64,000 nucleotides of DNA from Affinundibacterium baiyunense (GCF_018139645.1 NZ_JAGSPM010000002.1:513318-577317), one strand, 5' to 3'. Positions 7,770-16,882 are shown, counted from the stretch's first letter. The notes: a model not told the origin generated them from the sequence alone. A program made the numbers and translations.

Positions 7770-8513
7770 ATGTATTTCACTAAATCGCTAAGCAAATTCT
7801 TCATCGCAGCTGGTTTCGTCGCCATCCATCTTTTTAATCCGGTCAATGCCGATGATCGCTCGAATGAAGCGATTTTCAAACGTCTATCTGAGTTGGCTTC
7901 GAATGGTAATGCGGAGATTAAATATCATCTCGGTATGTTTTTGAACAATGGCATAGGCACGCCGCAAGACACTAAAAGAGCTTTCCAATTATTTTCTGAA
8001 TCTGCAGAATTAGGAAACCAACTTGCTGCGTATAAAGTGGGCTGTTATCTCGCTGGCCAATTTCCCGGTACGGTTCCTGTTAATGAAGTTGAGGCTTTGA
8101 AATTTAAACTTCGTGCGGCGGAGGCTGGCTATGATTTGGCGCAGCAAGATGTCGGTACTTACTACGGCAGGAAGCGCGATGTTCAAAAAGCGCTCATTTG
8201 GTGGGAACGCGCTTCGCGCCAAGGCAACGTAGCTGCAACCGCTTATCTGGCGAATTATTATTCAAACCCCGCATCACCTGCACCAGATTTGGTGAGAAGT
8301 TATGCGCTGGCAGTATTGCTCAAATCAATGGCGCCAGAGCCGACCAAAGAATTACTCGCACATATCGCCCAATTGGAAACAAAACTAAGCGCAGAGCAAA
8401 AGACAGAAGCTGAGGCATTCCGTGCATCGTGGTTAACGGGTAAAACGCCATTGAGTCTGCAAGCGCAGGCAGGACTGGGAGCAACGCGGGCCTTACTAAA
8501 TTCATTCGAGTAA
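7770..8513 (+). CDS. Exported Sel1-like/TPR repeat protein
   Basis: A 247-residue protein with a signal peptide (hydrophobic stretch FFIAAGFVAIHLF, cleavage near VNADD) and several Sel1-like repeats: a KYHLGMFLNNGIG block followed by AFQLFSESAELGN, an AAYKVGCYLAG block followed by LRAAEAGYD, then WWERASRQGN. Sel1 repeats form helical solenoids for protein contacts, usually in the periplasm. AGGAC precedes the ATG. The partner is unknown. The C-terminal third is less repeat-like. Confidence 0.8.
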   Translation: MYFTKSLSKFFIAAGFVAIHLFNPVNADDRSNEAIFKRLSELASNGNAEIKYHLGMFLNNGIGTPQDTKRAFQLFSESAELGNQLAAYKVGCYLAGQFPGTVPVNEVEALKFKLRAAEAGYDLAQQDVGTYYGRKRDVQKALIWWERASRQGNVAATAYLANYYSNPASPAPDLVRSYALAVLLKSMAPEPTKELLAHIAQLETKLSAEQKTEAEAFRASWLTGKTPLSLQAQAGLGATRALLNSFE

Positions 8514-8569
8514 ATGCTACATGGAATGATTTCGCCTAAATTAGATAGGTATAAGAGAATGACAAGAAC

Positions 8570-8806
8570 ATGAAAAAACGCATCTTTAACGCATTCATCG
8601 CAGCCACAATCACAGCTGGGGTTTTGATTTTTGTTGGTATCGTTGGGTTTTTTATGATGATTCCACCAGTTATTTACTTTTTTTCGTTGACGATAAAGCT
8701 CTTGGGCATTTCTGATGGTGGTTCGTTTTTTTACGTTATCGCGTTTTGGTCTATCCTCGCATTCTTTGTTAGTTTGTTGTTGTCCCCCAAACCTAACAAG
8801 GTGTAG
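8570..8806 (+). CDS. Small inner-membrane protein, unknown
   Basis: A 78-residue protein with two predicted membrane segments, roughly residues 7-34 (rich in Ile, Val and Phe) and 45-70, and a short charged tail KPNKV. I recognise no family. It lies 56 bases after the Sel1-repeat gene on the same strand and may be co-transcribed. Hydrophobicity with basic ends supports a real protein, though no strong ribosome-binding site is visible. Confidence 0.5.
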   Translation: MKKRIFNAFIAATITAGVLIFVGIVGFFMMIPPVIYFFSLTIKLLGISDGGSFFYVIAFWSILAFFVSLLLSPKPNKV

Positions 8807-8924
8807 TCGCGTACAGTTAAATGATTCAATAGAGACGATTGAATCCATATAAATGAATAGTCACGATGTATCTGCTAATAAATCCGTTGACTTGCACCAA
8901 ACCTCAAATCCCTTGTTTCTATAC

Positions 8925-10265
8925 TCACACAATCAAAATCGCCCGAAAATCATTCACATTATTGTAGGTCGGTCCGGTTTCTAATAAGTTGTCTAAGGCT
9001 GCGAAGAAGCTGTATGCATCGTTGTTCGCCAAACAGGCATCGGCAGAAATTGATAAACCGTTTGCGCGTTGTAAGCTATCGGGTGTACACCAAGCGCCAG
9101 CGTTGCGCTCGCTGCCATCGCGGCCATCGGTATCTGCTGCTAGTGCATAGATGCCTGTATGGCCTTGGAGACTTTGGCAGAGCCCTAATAGATATTCAGA
9201 GTTGCGACCACCGCGTCCATTACCTTTTACCGTGACGGTCGTTTCGCCACCAGATAACAGTAAATGTGTTTGTCTTTGCTGGTGATGGAAATTATCTGTC
9301 GCCCGTGTCGTCGCAATAGCAGTCGACATCAAGGCATGCTTATGCCCGAGTTCACGTGCTTCACCCTCTAAACGATCCGACAAAATCTGTACACAGATAC
9401 CTTTTGATTGCGCGAAATTCGCGGCTGCTTGCAAGGCCATTTGCGCGTTCGCAATTATTTGAACGTGGGTTTGAACGAATCCCGCGTGATTTGGTTTTGG
9501 CGTTTCTGATGAGACTTGTTGCAAATGTGCGAGAACAGTTGCTGAAGTTGGAATCGCATAGCGCTGCAAAATTTCTAAAGCATCAAAACGGGTACTGGCA
9601 TCGGCCAGCGTCGGTCCGCTGGCAATAATGCTGGGATCATCACCCGCCACATCCGAGATGATGTAGGTCAACACCTTGGCGGGTGCACACGCCAAGGCCA
9701 AGCGCCCACCTTTGATCGCTGATAAATGTTTACGGACGCAATTAATTTCGTGTATGCGTGCACCGCTACGCAGTAGTGCGCGATTGATGGTTTGCTTCTC
9801 CGCCAGACTGACGCCTGCAGCTGGCAAACTCATCAGCGAAGAACCGCCCCCGGATAATAAGCAAATCACCGTGTCGTCTGCACTGAGATTACTTACCGAA
9901 TCGAGTAAGTCGCGTGCAGCTCGATAGCCTGCCTCGTCTGGAACGGGATGCGCCGCTTCACGAACTTGTATGTACTTGCATGGCAAACTATAGCCATGCG
10001 GCACAATCACCATGCCACTAAAACGCGCTACGTCATTTGCAGTTGTATCCAAGCCGGAGGGAAACCAATGCTGTTCTAAAGCTCGCGCCATTGATGCCGC
10101 TGCTTTGCCAGCACCAATGACGATACACTTTCCGCTTGCAGGAAAAGGCGGCAAATGCGGTGGCAGGCAATGATGCGGATCAACTGCCGCAAGAGCGACT
10201 GCAAACAAATCGCGTAAAAATGCAGGTGCTTGTGTATCGGCTTGTGCTTGATTCCAGATTGTCAT
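8925..10265 (-). CDS. Glycerate 2-kinase (MOFRL/type II)
   Basis: A 446-residue cytoplasmic kinase phosphorylating D-glycerate to 2-phosphoglycerate with ATP (GckA/TtuD type, often mislabelled hydroxypyruvate reductase). The N-terminal DUF4147 domain includes the glycine-rich ICLLSGGGSSLMSLPA, the Lys-containing CVRKHLSAIKGGRLA and the DVAGDDPSIIASGPT block. The C-terminal MOFRL domain includes LLLSGGETTVTV, GRGGRNSEYLLGL and DTDGRDG. Length is normal. No tartronate-pathway genes are adjacent, so the source of glycerate (glyoxylate, glycine/serine or sugar acids) is unknown. It diverges from the serine hydrolase gene. Confidence 0.93.
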   Translation of the reverse strand: MTIWNQAQADTQAPAFLRDLFAVALAAVDPHHCLPPHLPPFPASGKCIVIGAGKAAASMARALEQHWFPSGLDTTANDVARFSGMVIVPHGYSLPCKYIQVREAAHPVPDEAGYRAARDLLDSVSNLSADDTVICLLSGGGSSLMSLPAAGVSLAEKQTINRALLRSGARIHEINCVRKHLSAIKGGRLALACAPAKVLTYIISDVAGDDPSIIASGPTLADASTRFDALEILQRYAIPTSATVLAHLQQVSSETPKPNHAGFVQTHVQIIANAQMALQAAANFAQSKGICVQILSDRLEGEARELGHKHALMSTAIATTRATDNFHHQQRQTHLLLSGGETTVTVKGNGRGGRNSEYLLGLCQSLQGHTGIYALAADTDGRDGSERNAGAWCTPDSLQRANGLSISADACLANNDAYSFFAALDNLLETGPTYNNVNDFRAILIV

Positions 10266-10345
10266 CTTGATTTGGAAGTGTGTCCTTGAGCGGCTAAAAT
10301 ACCAGCTTTCCGCGCCTATCGCGAAACTTTTCAGCGAAATTAGTC

Positions 10346-11536
10346 ATGATCATCAGCCCCAGCCAATACGATTTCAGCGCGATTGCGCCAGCGATGCAAA
10401 CCTATGTTGATCGAAAGATTCTATCTGGCGTGTCGTCAGCGATTTTGTCGGGGCAAGATTTGGTGCATTTCCATGCCACGGGTTGGGCCGATATCGAAAA
10501 CCAAATTCCTTTGCGTCACGATCACTTATTCCGCGTATTTTCTAATACTAAATTGCTGACCTCGATGGCGATTATGCAGTTAATCGAACAAGGCAAATTG
10601 GGTTTGGACGATGCTGTAGAAATTTATTTGCCACAACTTGGTCAACGCCAAGTCTTAATTCCCGGCGCAACCGACATCAGCCAAACCGAAGCCGCGCGCT
10701 CCGCGATCACCGTGCGCCAATTGTTAACGCATACCTCTGGCCTCAGCTACGGTTTGCTCGATCACGGTAGTACGATTTATAAAGCTTATGTTGAACGTAA
10801 AGTCTTAAACGCGTTTGAACCTTTATCCGAACTCATCAACATCCTCGAAGAATTGCCGCTCAGCTTTCATCCGGGTGAGCGTTGGGAATATTCGATTGCG
10901 ACCGATGTTTTATCGCGCTTAGTCGAAGTCGTTAGCGGCGACAATTTTGATGTGTATTTGCACGCGCATATTTTGTCACCCTTAGGCATGAACGACACCA
11001 GCTTTTGGGTGCCGCCGCATAAGCATGAACGCTTAACCGCCTACTATGCCGGCACCGATCCTATGAATGTCTTAAATCGTGATCTCAAGCGCTTAGAAAA
11101 GTCGCCGTATCCCGAAGCCTTTTTGAAACCGATTCCTCGCTATTCTGGCGGTGGCGGATTAGTGTCTAGCATGCACGATATGCTGGCACTGATGCGCAGT
11201 TTTTTACCTGGTGGTCATATGGTATTAAAACCAGAGTCGATACGATTGATGATGCAAAATCATTTGCCAGCAGGTTGGGGCATCGCCTTCCCCGGTGTGG
11301 GCGATGTGCCGGGAAAAGGTTTTGGTTTGGGTGGAGCGGTCACTTTGCGTCCAGGGGAAAATGATCCGGCGGATGCCGAAGGTGAGTTTGAGTGGGGCGG
11401 CATTGCGGGTACGCATTGGTGGATTTCATCACGTCATAATATCGCTGGCTTATTGATGACACAGCGCCAAATGGCGTTTTGGCATCCTTACTCGTTCGAG
11501 TTCAAAAAACTGGCGTATGCGGCCATGCTGAAATAG
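10346..11536 (+). CDS. Serine hydrolase, class C beta-lactamase/esterase EstB family
   Basis: A 396-residue serine hydrolase of the beta-lactamase fold. The nucleophile motif SxxK is Ser66-Asn-Thr-Lys69 (RVFSNTKLLT). The second motif is likely Tyr182 (EYSIAT), and a GIAGTHWWIS segment near the C-terminus fills the third active-site strand as in EstB-type esterases. There is no signal peptide, which argues against a resistance beta-lactamase and for a cytoplasmic esterase or peptidase; the substrate is unknown. It is divergent from the glycerate kinase, 80 bases apart, and convergent with the next gene. Confidence 0.88.
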   Translation: MIISPSQYDFSAIAPAMQTYVDRKILSGVSSAILSGQDLVHFHATGWADIENQIPLRHDHLFRVFSNTKLLTSMAIMQLIEQGKLGLDDAVEIYLPQLGQRQVLIPGATDISQTEAARSAITVRQLLTHTSGLSYGLLDHGSTIYKAYVERKVLNAFEPLSELINILEELPLSFHPGERWEYSIATDVLSRLVEVVSGDNFDVYLHAHILSPLGMNDTSFWVPPHKHERLTAYYAGTDPMNVLNRDLKRLEKSPYPEAFLKPIPRYSGGGGLVSSMHDMLALMRSFLPGGHMVLKPESIRLMMQNHLPAGWGIAFPGVGDVPGKGFGLGGAVTLRPGENDPADAEGEFEWGGIAGTHWWISSRHNIAGLLMTQRQMAFWHPYSFEFKKLAYAAMLK

Positions 11537-11551
11537 GTTGTAAGTGATAAC

Positions 11552-12181
11552 TTATTTCATCAAGCGCGCCATGAACATAAAAAACAGCACGATGACGATC
11601 ACTTTCCACAACAGCGCACGTTTGTACCACGGCGTTTCTTCGGTATTTTGTGCACTGGTTGCTTCTCGATTCATCACGCGGAAGCGGGTGGCGTAAGGCG
11701 CTTGTCGAAATTGGATTTCAATCACATCCTGATCAGGATCAAATCGAATCGGCCATAAGCTGGTTGCGATTCTTGCCCAGATTAAACTGGCAACGCCCAG
11801 TATGCCAAGAAGCGGTAGGGCTAATAAAGGCCCCAAGTCTGGAAAAGTTTCTAGACGACGCGGACCAAAAATTAGCCCAATCGCAAACACCACGCCCACG
11901 TAAAAAATGAAGCGAATCAAGTGCATGACAGGGCTTTTTTCTAGTAGGCGATTTGCCCATCGGGTCTCGGCGGCATGCTGTGGACAAATCCAATAATTCA
12001 AATACATGACCTCGCTTTTCATGGTTAAGCCACCTTGCAAATTGGGGCGTATCGATTTCACCTTTCCCAAGCGGCTAGTATTGCGAATCAGCGATTTGGT
12101 GGTGCCACATTCGGGGCAGCAAGCTGGCCACTGAATCTCAGGAAAATTTTCACCAATGGCAACGCGAACAAGTTGTGACAT
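11552..12181 (-). CDS. Membrane protein with N-terminal zinc-ribbon-like CxxC
   Basis: A 209-residue protein of unknown function. The N-terminal region contains CCPECGTT, a likely half of a zinc ribbon, with a possible partner Cys in YWICPQH. Two central hydrophobic segments (about residues 88-110 and 115-140) and a C-terminal one (KVIVIVLFFMFMARLM) suggest a three-pass inner-membrane protein. It ends 15 bases from the converging serine hydrolase gene, with no clear terminator between. I recognise no family. Confidence 0.65.
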   Translation of the reverse strand: MSQLVRVAIGENFPEIQWPACCPECGTTKSLIRNTSRLGKVKSIRPNLQGGLTMKSEVMYLNYWICPQHAAETRWANRLLEKSPVMHLIRFIFYVGVVFAIGLIFGPRRLETFPDLGPLLALPLLGILGVASLIWARIATSLWPIRFDPDQDVIEIQFRQAPYATRFRVMNREATSAQNTEETPWYKRALLWKVIVIVLFFMFMARLMK

Positions 12182-12333
12182 ACTGGTTCCTTATCAAACA
12201 GATCTTCGGCAATTTTTATAGCCATGTTTTATAGTCATGTGGTGCAGAATTAGCCTACCTTGATTGGCTGCGTATCTGCTACCATTTGCCAAGATAATAC
12301 CTACTATTTTTACTGAATAAATTTACCAAGATT

Positions 12334-13044
12334 ATGTCGCAAACTATTTTGATTGTCGAAGATGAAGTCGCGATTGCGCAAAATTTATGTTACGCACTGG
12401 CGACAGATGGCTTCACGCCCTTACACGTGAGCTTAGGGCAAGCTGCCTTGGATTTATTACAAACGGATCAGAGTAAGATCGCCTTGATTGTATTGGATGT
12501 CGGTTTGCCAGATTTGAACGGGTTTGAAGTTTGCCGTCGCTTACGCCAATTTTGCCAAACGCCAGTGATTTTTTTAACCGCACGTGGCGACGAGATTGAT
12601 CGCATCGTCGGTTTAGAAATTGGTGCCGATGATTATGTAACGAAACCCTTTTCACCGCGCGAACTAGTGGCAAGAGTACGTGCAGTATTGCGTCGTCAGT
12701 TATTGCCAGCAACGGTGGAAGCGCCAATTGATCAAGTACCAATCGATCAAGTGCCTGAGCGGTTTGAATTACGTGCAGATGAAGCGCGCATTTTTTATTA
12801 TGGAAACTGCTTAACGCTAACCCGTTACGAATATCTTTTGCTCAAAACCTTGATTGAAAGACCGAATGTATTGTTCTCGCGTGCGCAATTGATGGATTTG
12901 GTTTGGACGCATGCCGCCAACACCATGGATAGAACGGTCGATACCCACATCAAATCAATCCGCGCCAAGCTCAAACTGATCAATGATCAAGACGACCCAA
13001 TCCAAACCCATCGCGGCATGGGATATAGCATTACGCTAGCTTAA
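12334..13044 (+). CDS. creB: Response regulator CreB
   Basis: A 236-residue OmpR/PhoB-type DNA-binding response regulator. The receiver domain (residues 1-115) has acidic residues Asp10-Glu11, phospho-acceptor Asp55 in VLDVGLPD and Lys104 in TKPFSPRE. The winged-helix domain (about 140-236) includes LTRYEYLLLKTL and DRTVDTHIKSIRAKL. CreB is assigned because the adjacent kinase is clearly CreC. The linker contains a duplicated pentapeptide (IDQVP twice). In Escherichia coli CreBC responds to growth in minimal media and to cell-wall stress; here creA and creD are not adjacent, so the regulon cannot be read from context. Confidence 0.9.
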   Translation: MSQTILIVEDEVAIAQNLCYALATDGFTPLHVSLGQAALDLLQTDQSKIALIVLDVGLPDLNGFEVCRRLRQFCQTPVIFLTARGDEIDRIVGLEIGADDYVTKPFSPRELVARVRAVLRRQLLPATVEAPIDQVPIDQVPERFELRADEARIFYYGNCLTLTRYEYLLLKTLIERPNVLFSRAQLMDLVWTHAANTMDRTVDTHIKSIRAKLKLINDQDDPIQTHRGMGYSITLA

Positions 13045-13052
13045 TCACTGCT

Positions 13053-14492
13053 ATGAAAATCGGCCTAAGAATTTTACTGAGTTACTTCCTGATTCTAGGC
13101 TTGGCAGCCTGGTTTGTATTGAATGTATTCGTCGCCGAAGTACGCCCCGGCGTGCGTGCCACTTTAGAAGACACCTTGGTCGATACCGCGCAATTACTCG
13201 CGCAACTGGTGGCAGAAGATGTTAAAAATGGCGACATCCAACATCTGGCGCTGCTACAGCGTATGCAAAATTATGCTGATCGCAGTGTCGATGTCGAAAT
13301 TAGTGGCGTGCGTAAAGCCAGTCTCGATTACCGCATCTATATTACCGATGCCAAAGGTATCGTGATTTTTGATACCGAGCAAAAAGACGTGGGTAAAAGT
13401 TATGCGCGTTGGAATGATGTGTATCTGACCTTGCGCGGTCAATATGGTGCGCGTAGCACTCGCACCGATCCGAATGATGAAAACAGTTCGGTCATGCATG
13501 TCGCCGCACCGATACTTGATAACAATCAAAGCGGACAAGCCAGAAAAATCATTGGCGTGTTGACGGTCGCCAAAGCCACTTCCACTATCGGCCCTTTCAT
13601 CGAACGTAGCCAGCAAAAAATCTTGCAGCGCAGCTTTTGGATTTTGCTCGCCTCGTTGATGATAGGCATAGGATTTTCTTGGTGGCTGAATCGCTCATTG
13701 CAAAAGTTACGCAACTACGCACAAGCAGTAGAACGCGATGATAAAGTCAGCTTGCCAAAACTCGGCAATAACGAGATCGGCGAACTCGGCCGCGCGCTAG
13801 AAAGCATGCGGCATAAGCTAGAAGGAAAACAATATGTAGAAACCCTAATGCACACACTAGCGCACGAACTCAAAAGCCCGATCGCTGCGATTCAAGGCTC
13901 GGCAGAACTGCTCAGCGAAGACCCACCAGAAGCCGAACGCAGCAAGTTTCTCAACAATATCATCGAGCAAAACCAGCGCCAAAAACAACTGATCGACAAA
14001 CTTTTGGAATTGATTAAAGTAGAGAAGCAACAGCAACTCAGCCAAATCACTAATATCAACATCGTCGATTTACTCGATCAAGTGCTAACCGATTTTAGCG
14101 ACGCCATCGCCCGCAAAAATCTACGTATCCAATTCGATGTACAAGCACAAACTATACAAGGTGATCCACTCTTGCTACGCCAAGCAATCGGCAATCTCTT
14201 CGACAACGCGATCGCGTTTAGCCCACATGGTTCGGCAATTCGCTTGCATCAACAAGTCGATGACACATACTTCACTTTATTCATCGACGACCAAGGCAGT
14301 GGTATTCCCGACTATGCCATAGCCAAAATTTTTGATCGCTTTTATTCCTTACCTAGAGCCGATGCCGCAAAAAGTACAGGACTAGGATTACCGTTTGTAC
14401 GCGAGGTGATTAGCCTGCATGGCGGCGAGGTAAGTTTGCAGAACTTGGCAGAAGGCGGTGTTCGAGTTGAAGTGCGCTTGAGTTTGGGGTGA
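13053..14492 (+). CDS. creC: Sensor histidine kinase CreC
   Basis: A 479-residue inner-membrane kinase, partner of CreB, starting 8 bases after its stop. The N-terminus is membrane segment 1 (residues 7-28) followed by the CreC-specific VAEVRPGVRATLEDTLVDTA. The periplasmic domain (29-193) has the CreC signature ARWNDVYLTLRGQYGARST, and membrane segment 2 is at 194-212. A HAMP-like region leads to the phospho-acceptor His271 in LAHELKSPIAAI, then the ATPase domain (NLFDNAIAFSP, DQGSGIPDYA, STGLGLPFVRE). Similarity to E. coli CreC runs along the whole length. Confidence 0.95.
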   Translation: MKIGLRILLSYFLILGLAAWFVLNVFVAEVRPGVRATLEDTLVDTAQLLAQLVAEDVKNGDIQHLALLQRMQNYADRSVDVEISGVRKASLDYRIYITDAKGIVIFDTEQKDVGKSYARWNDVYLTLRGQYGARSTRTDPNDENSSVMHVAAPILDNNQSGQARKIIGVLTVAKATSTIGPFIERSQQKILQRSFWILLASLMIGIGFSWWLNRSLQKLRNYAQAVERDDKVSLPKLGNNEIGELGRALESMRHKLEGKQYVETLMHTLAHELKSPIAAIQGSAELLSEDPPEAERSKFLNNIIEQNQRQKQLIDKLLELIKVEKQQQLSQITNINIVDLLDQVLTDFSDAIARKNLRIQFDVQAQTIQGDPLLLRQAIGNLFDNAIAFSPHGSAIRLHQQVDDTYFTLFIDDQGSGIPDYAIAKIFDRFYSLPRADAAKSTGLGLPFVREVISLHGGEVSLQNLAEGGVRVEVRLSLG

Positions 14493-14712
14493 GCCGATAG
14501 TTGATGGTTCTTTCGTCCTTTGGTTTTTTGAGTTTGCCAAATGAAGGAAGAAATTGCACTATTTGTCGATTTGTTTAGATCTGATTTTTATTAGGTACAA
14601 CCAAACTTAGTTAGGCGCTGTGTGGGTTTCGAGCTAGTTGAAACAAATTGTCTTTTTTCAGGTGTTCGGTTATCTTTTCAAAACGAAAATTAAATTACTT
14701 TAGTCCTCACAA

Positions 14713-15183
14713 ATGTATTGCGCGCTTGACCAATCGACGTTAAATCCAATACCCATTGGCAATTATGTCGTTCACCAATGTGGGACGTGTTCTGGTACTT
14801 TCGTACCCGGTGATTTCTTCCGTGAAGTCCGCGCCAAAGCCGCTCTCGAGATACATAAGGAAAAATCCAAAGGCATCAAGAAATCTGCACAACAACAGGC
14901 TAAAGTCGCTTGCCCGAAAGATGAAAGTCAAATGATATCGCTTCTGTTTAAAGGCGTTGAGATCGATATTTGCTCAAAATGCTTTGGTGTTTGGCTCGAT
15001 CGCGGTGAGTATGACAAGCTTATTGCGTATCTTGGCTTCCCTCATAAATCAGATCCGCTAAAAGCAAGTGGGTGCTTGGGCACGTTATCTATATCGAACC
15101 CCGCGCCAACTTCGGACATTTCAGGCCTCGGTGATATTGTTGAGTTGGTTGCCGATATTTGTAGTTTGATTCCAGATGTCTAG
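14713..15183 (+). CDS. zf-TFIIB-type zinc-finger protein
   Basis: A 156-residue protein with two TFIIB-type zinc ribbons. The first is residues 3-26 (MYCALD then HQCGTCSG), the second about 74-105 (VACPKD then DICSKCFGVWLDRGEYDKL). The CxxC-x-GxWLDRGE block is the family hallmark. In both ribbons the second expected Cys is Asp (CALD and CPKD), a consistent variation. The family's function is poorly defined. Glycine/serine-rich C-terminus, no membrane segment. The start has no obvious ribosome-binding site. It opens a stretch of small hypothetical genes with lower G+C. Confidence 0.8.
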   Translation: MYCALDQSTLNPIPIGNYVVHQCGTCSGTFVPGDFFREVRAKAALEIHKEKSKGIKKSAQQQAKVACPKDESQMISLLFKGVEIDICSKCFGVWLDRGEYDKLIAYLGFPHKSDPLKASGCLGTLSISNPAPTSDISGLGDIVELVADICSLIPDV

Positions 15184-15572
15184 TCAATTACCACCTACAA
15201 TACCAAATGCTATGGTCAAGGCGCTCCCTCCGGTCATTGCGACTATACAAATAAATTTGTGAAAAATTGGGGCGTGCCTTTACATGACGTATTTCTGTAA
15301 CCTGAATATTCGAGAAATTGTTGTCTCTTAGGTAGTTTTTAATACTAATTTGAGCTTCATAAAATTGTTGCGTGCTTGCCAATTTCTACCTAGCGAAAGA
15401 TTTATTCCGCATTTGAACTTGTATTACAACGTATCGGTTTAGATTCACATTCGAAAAATTGAAGTACTTATTTTTGATGGTACTTCTGATTTCATAGTTG
15501 ACGCCAAATCGGATTCGTAGAACATTCTGAGTATTAGGCAGGTCTCTAATTCCAAGCCCATCAACAAGCTCT
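15184..15572. other. Gap with a possible minus-strand gene remnant
   Basis: About 390 bases without a convincing gene. On the minus strand one frame stays open from the right edge of this gap down to 15188, broken only by a single TAG near 15390. The translated pieces contain plausible protein text (IRFGVNYEIRS upstream; QFYEAQISIKNYLRDNN downstream, TTG start at 15382). It could be a decayed gene or chance. Confidence 0.3.
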
Positions 15573-16079
15573 ATGCCATTTACACCATTCCATTTCGGCC
15601 CCGGCGCCGTGATTCACGCGATCGCTCCTAAGCAGGTGAGTTTTCTTGCTTTTTGTGCGGCTAACGTGATGATCGATGTTGAGCCTTTGTATTTCATGAT
15701 TACGCGTCATGACCGCTTGCATCAATTTTTTCATACTTATGTAGGGGCGACTTTGGTTGCGTTGGCGACGCTCTTACTCTTTTTTGGATGTCGTGCGTTT
15801 GCGCGACACTTTTGGTTGCCCAATCTTTTTGGGTGGCAGGATTTGCAGCCTAAACAAGTTGCCGTCGGTGCGATCATCGGCACCTATTCGCACATCGTAC
15901 TCGACAGCATCATGCATATGGATATCACACCGTTTGCGCCTTTTAGCGACATCAATCCCCTGTTGCGTATTGTTTCTCTGTCGACCTTACATTGGATTTG
16001 CTTCGGGGCTGGTGTATTGGCTTTATTCATCCTCGCGGTTCGAAAGCTGATCAACGATGAGATAGCAGCATCACGTTAA
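15573..16079 (+). CDS. Membrane protein resembling YdjM/DUF4184-type putative hydrolases
   Basis: A 168-residue polytopic inner-membrane protein. The N-terminus MPFTPFHFGPGAVIHA, and spaced His/Asp residues in HDRLHQFFHTYVGA and YSHIVLDSIMHMD, resemble membrane-bound proteins annotated as metal-dependent hydrolases (YdjM/DUF4184-like). Three to four membrane segments are visible, including LVALATLLLFFGC and a C-terminal ICFGAGVLALFILAV. Catalytic activity is unproven for the family. It is followed by small membrane-protein genes on the same strand. Confidence 0.6.
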   Translation: MPFTPFHFGPGAVIHAIAPKQVSFLAFCAANVMIDVEPLYFMITRHDRLHQFFHTYVGATLVALATLLLFFGCRAFARHFWLPNLFGWQDLQPKQVAVGAIIGTYSHIVLDSIMHMDITPFAPFSDINPLLRIVSLSTLHWICFGAGVLALFILAVRKLINDEIAASR

Positions 16080-16403
16080 GCTGTTTTGATTTGTCGATGG
16101 TGTAGGTGTGCGTGCCGCTTATTGGGAATTATTGAGCGTTAATGCATCGACCTTTGCATTGTGTGTTGATACCACATTCCGATGTCTTATCGACCACGCT
16201 TAGGTCTCTTTCTGGTTCACTCGGCTTGCTTCCTCAATCAGAGTTGTGGAAGAATTGTTCCTTATGAATTGGCTTTTTTCTAGCCCTATCATAAATTCAA
16301 AATATTCATCAACAATACCTTCATCAACATCGGTCTTTGTTTGTTACGCTTTCGCAGCAAGATTGGGTAGAGCCAAGACTTTTACAACTACGGAGATGTC
16401 AAC
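16080..16403. other. Gap with a second possible minus-strand remnant
   Basis: No supported gene. On the minus strand, 16200-16343 is open for 47 codons with natural-looking protein text (VDEYFEFMIGLEKSQ; TTLIEEASRVNQKET) but lacks a start with a ribosome-binding site. It is preceded by an in-frame TAA and a further open piece. A plus-strand frame over 16246-16431 has no ribosome-binding site and odd composition. Confidence 0.25.
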
Positions 16404-16532
16404 TTGTCGAATGCAACTTTTATCGCTTTAGGCGCCGCAGCTATCGGTTTAATGGTTACTTTCTTTTGTGTATTCTTAGCGATGTCGAATAAGAAAAAGA
16501 AGAAAGACAATGACTCATCATCACAGTCTTGA
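16404..16532 (+). CDS. 42-residue single-pass membrane protein
   Basis: A very short gene starting at TTG 16404, with CGGAG ending eight bases upstream. The product begins LSNATFIALGAAAIGLMVTF (first residue Met when translated), giving one hydrophobic helix (residues 5-27). A strongly basic stretch (KKKKK) and a Ser-rich hydrophilic tail follow. The positive-inside rule puts the tail in the cytoplasm. Similar single-pass peptides occur as regulators, toxins or subunit stabilisers, but nothing here decides among these. The good ribosome-binding site and clean topology are the only support. Confidence 0.5.
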   Translation: MSNATFIALGAAAIGLMVTFFCVFLAMSNKKKKKDNDSSSQS

Positions 16533-16644
16533 TACCTGCTGCCTTGTAAAAAAGTTGAGGTTTGTGCGATGAATATGTACGCTAATTGATGTTAGCAATT
16601 ATGTGTTTACATTGTCAGCGTGAAAATTAAAGATTGTTCGATCA

Positions 16645-16839
16645 ATGGAATTACTGTTCGATGTTTTGCTAGGCGGTCTAGGGCACTTTGTCATTAAAGT
16701 ATTTAACCGAATTTTCCGAACTAAAGTGGTATTTGGTGATAGTGGATACATCGTCACTGGCTTTCTATTCCTCGTAGGACTTGTATCTCTTGTTTTTGTG
16801 ATTTTTTCTTTCTTTCGTCGATTAACTGTTAATAGTTAA
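16645..16839 (+). CDS. Small membrane protein, unknown
   Basis: A 64-residue protein. Its N-terminal half is amphipathic (LLGGLGHFVIKVFNRIF) and its C-terminal half is one membrane helix (YIVTGFLFLVGLVSLVFVIF) ending in basic RRLTVNS. The sequence looks protein-like, but the ribosome-binding site is weak. It lies between other small hypothetical genes on the same strand. Function unknown. Confidence 0.45.
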   Translation: MELLFDVLLGGLGHFVIKVFNRIFRTKVVFGDSGYIVTGFLFLVGLVSLVFVIFSFFRRLTVNS

Positions 16840-16882
16840 GCTATCGTTGAACACCCGTAATGCACATTGGAGGAGTTGATCA

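Noticed and set aside
8300..8848. 182-codon minus-strand frame over the Sel1 and small membrane genes
   Set aside because: Odd composition; both plus-strand genes have better start signals and recognisable features.
10346..11536. Antibiotic-resistance class C beta-lactamase
   Set aside because: No signal peptide, and the EstB-like third motif fits an esterase or peptidase better.
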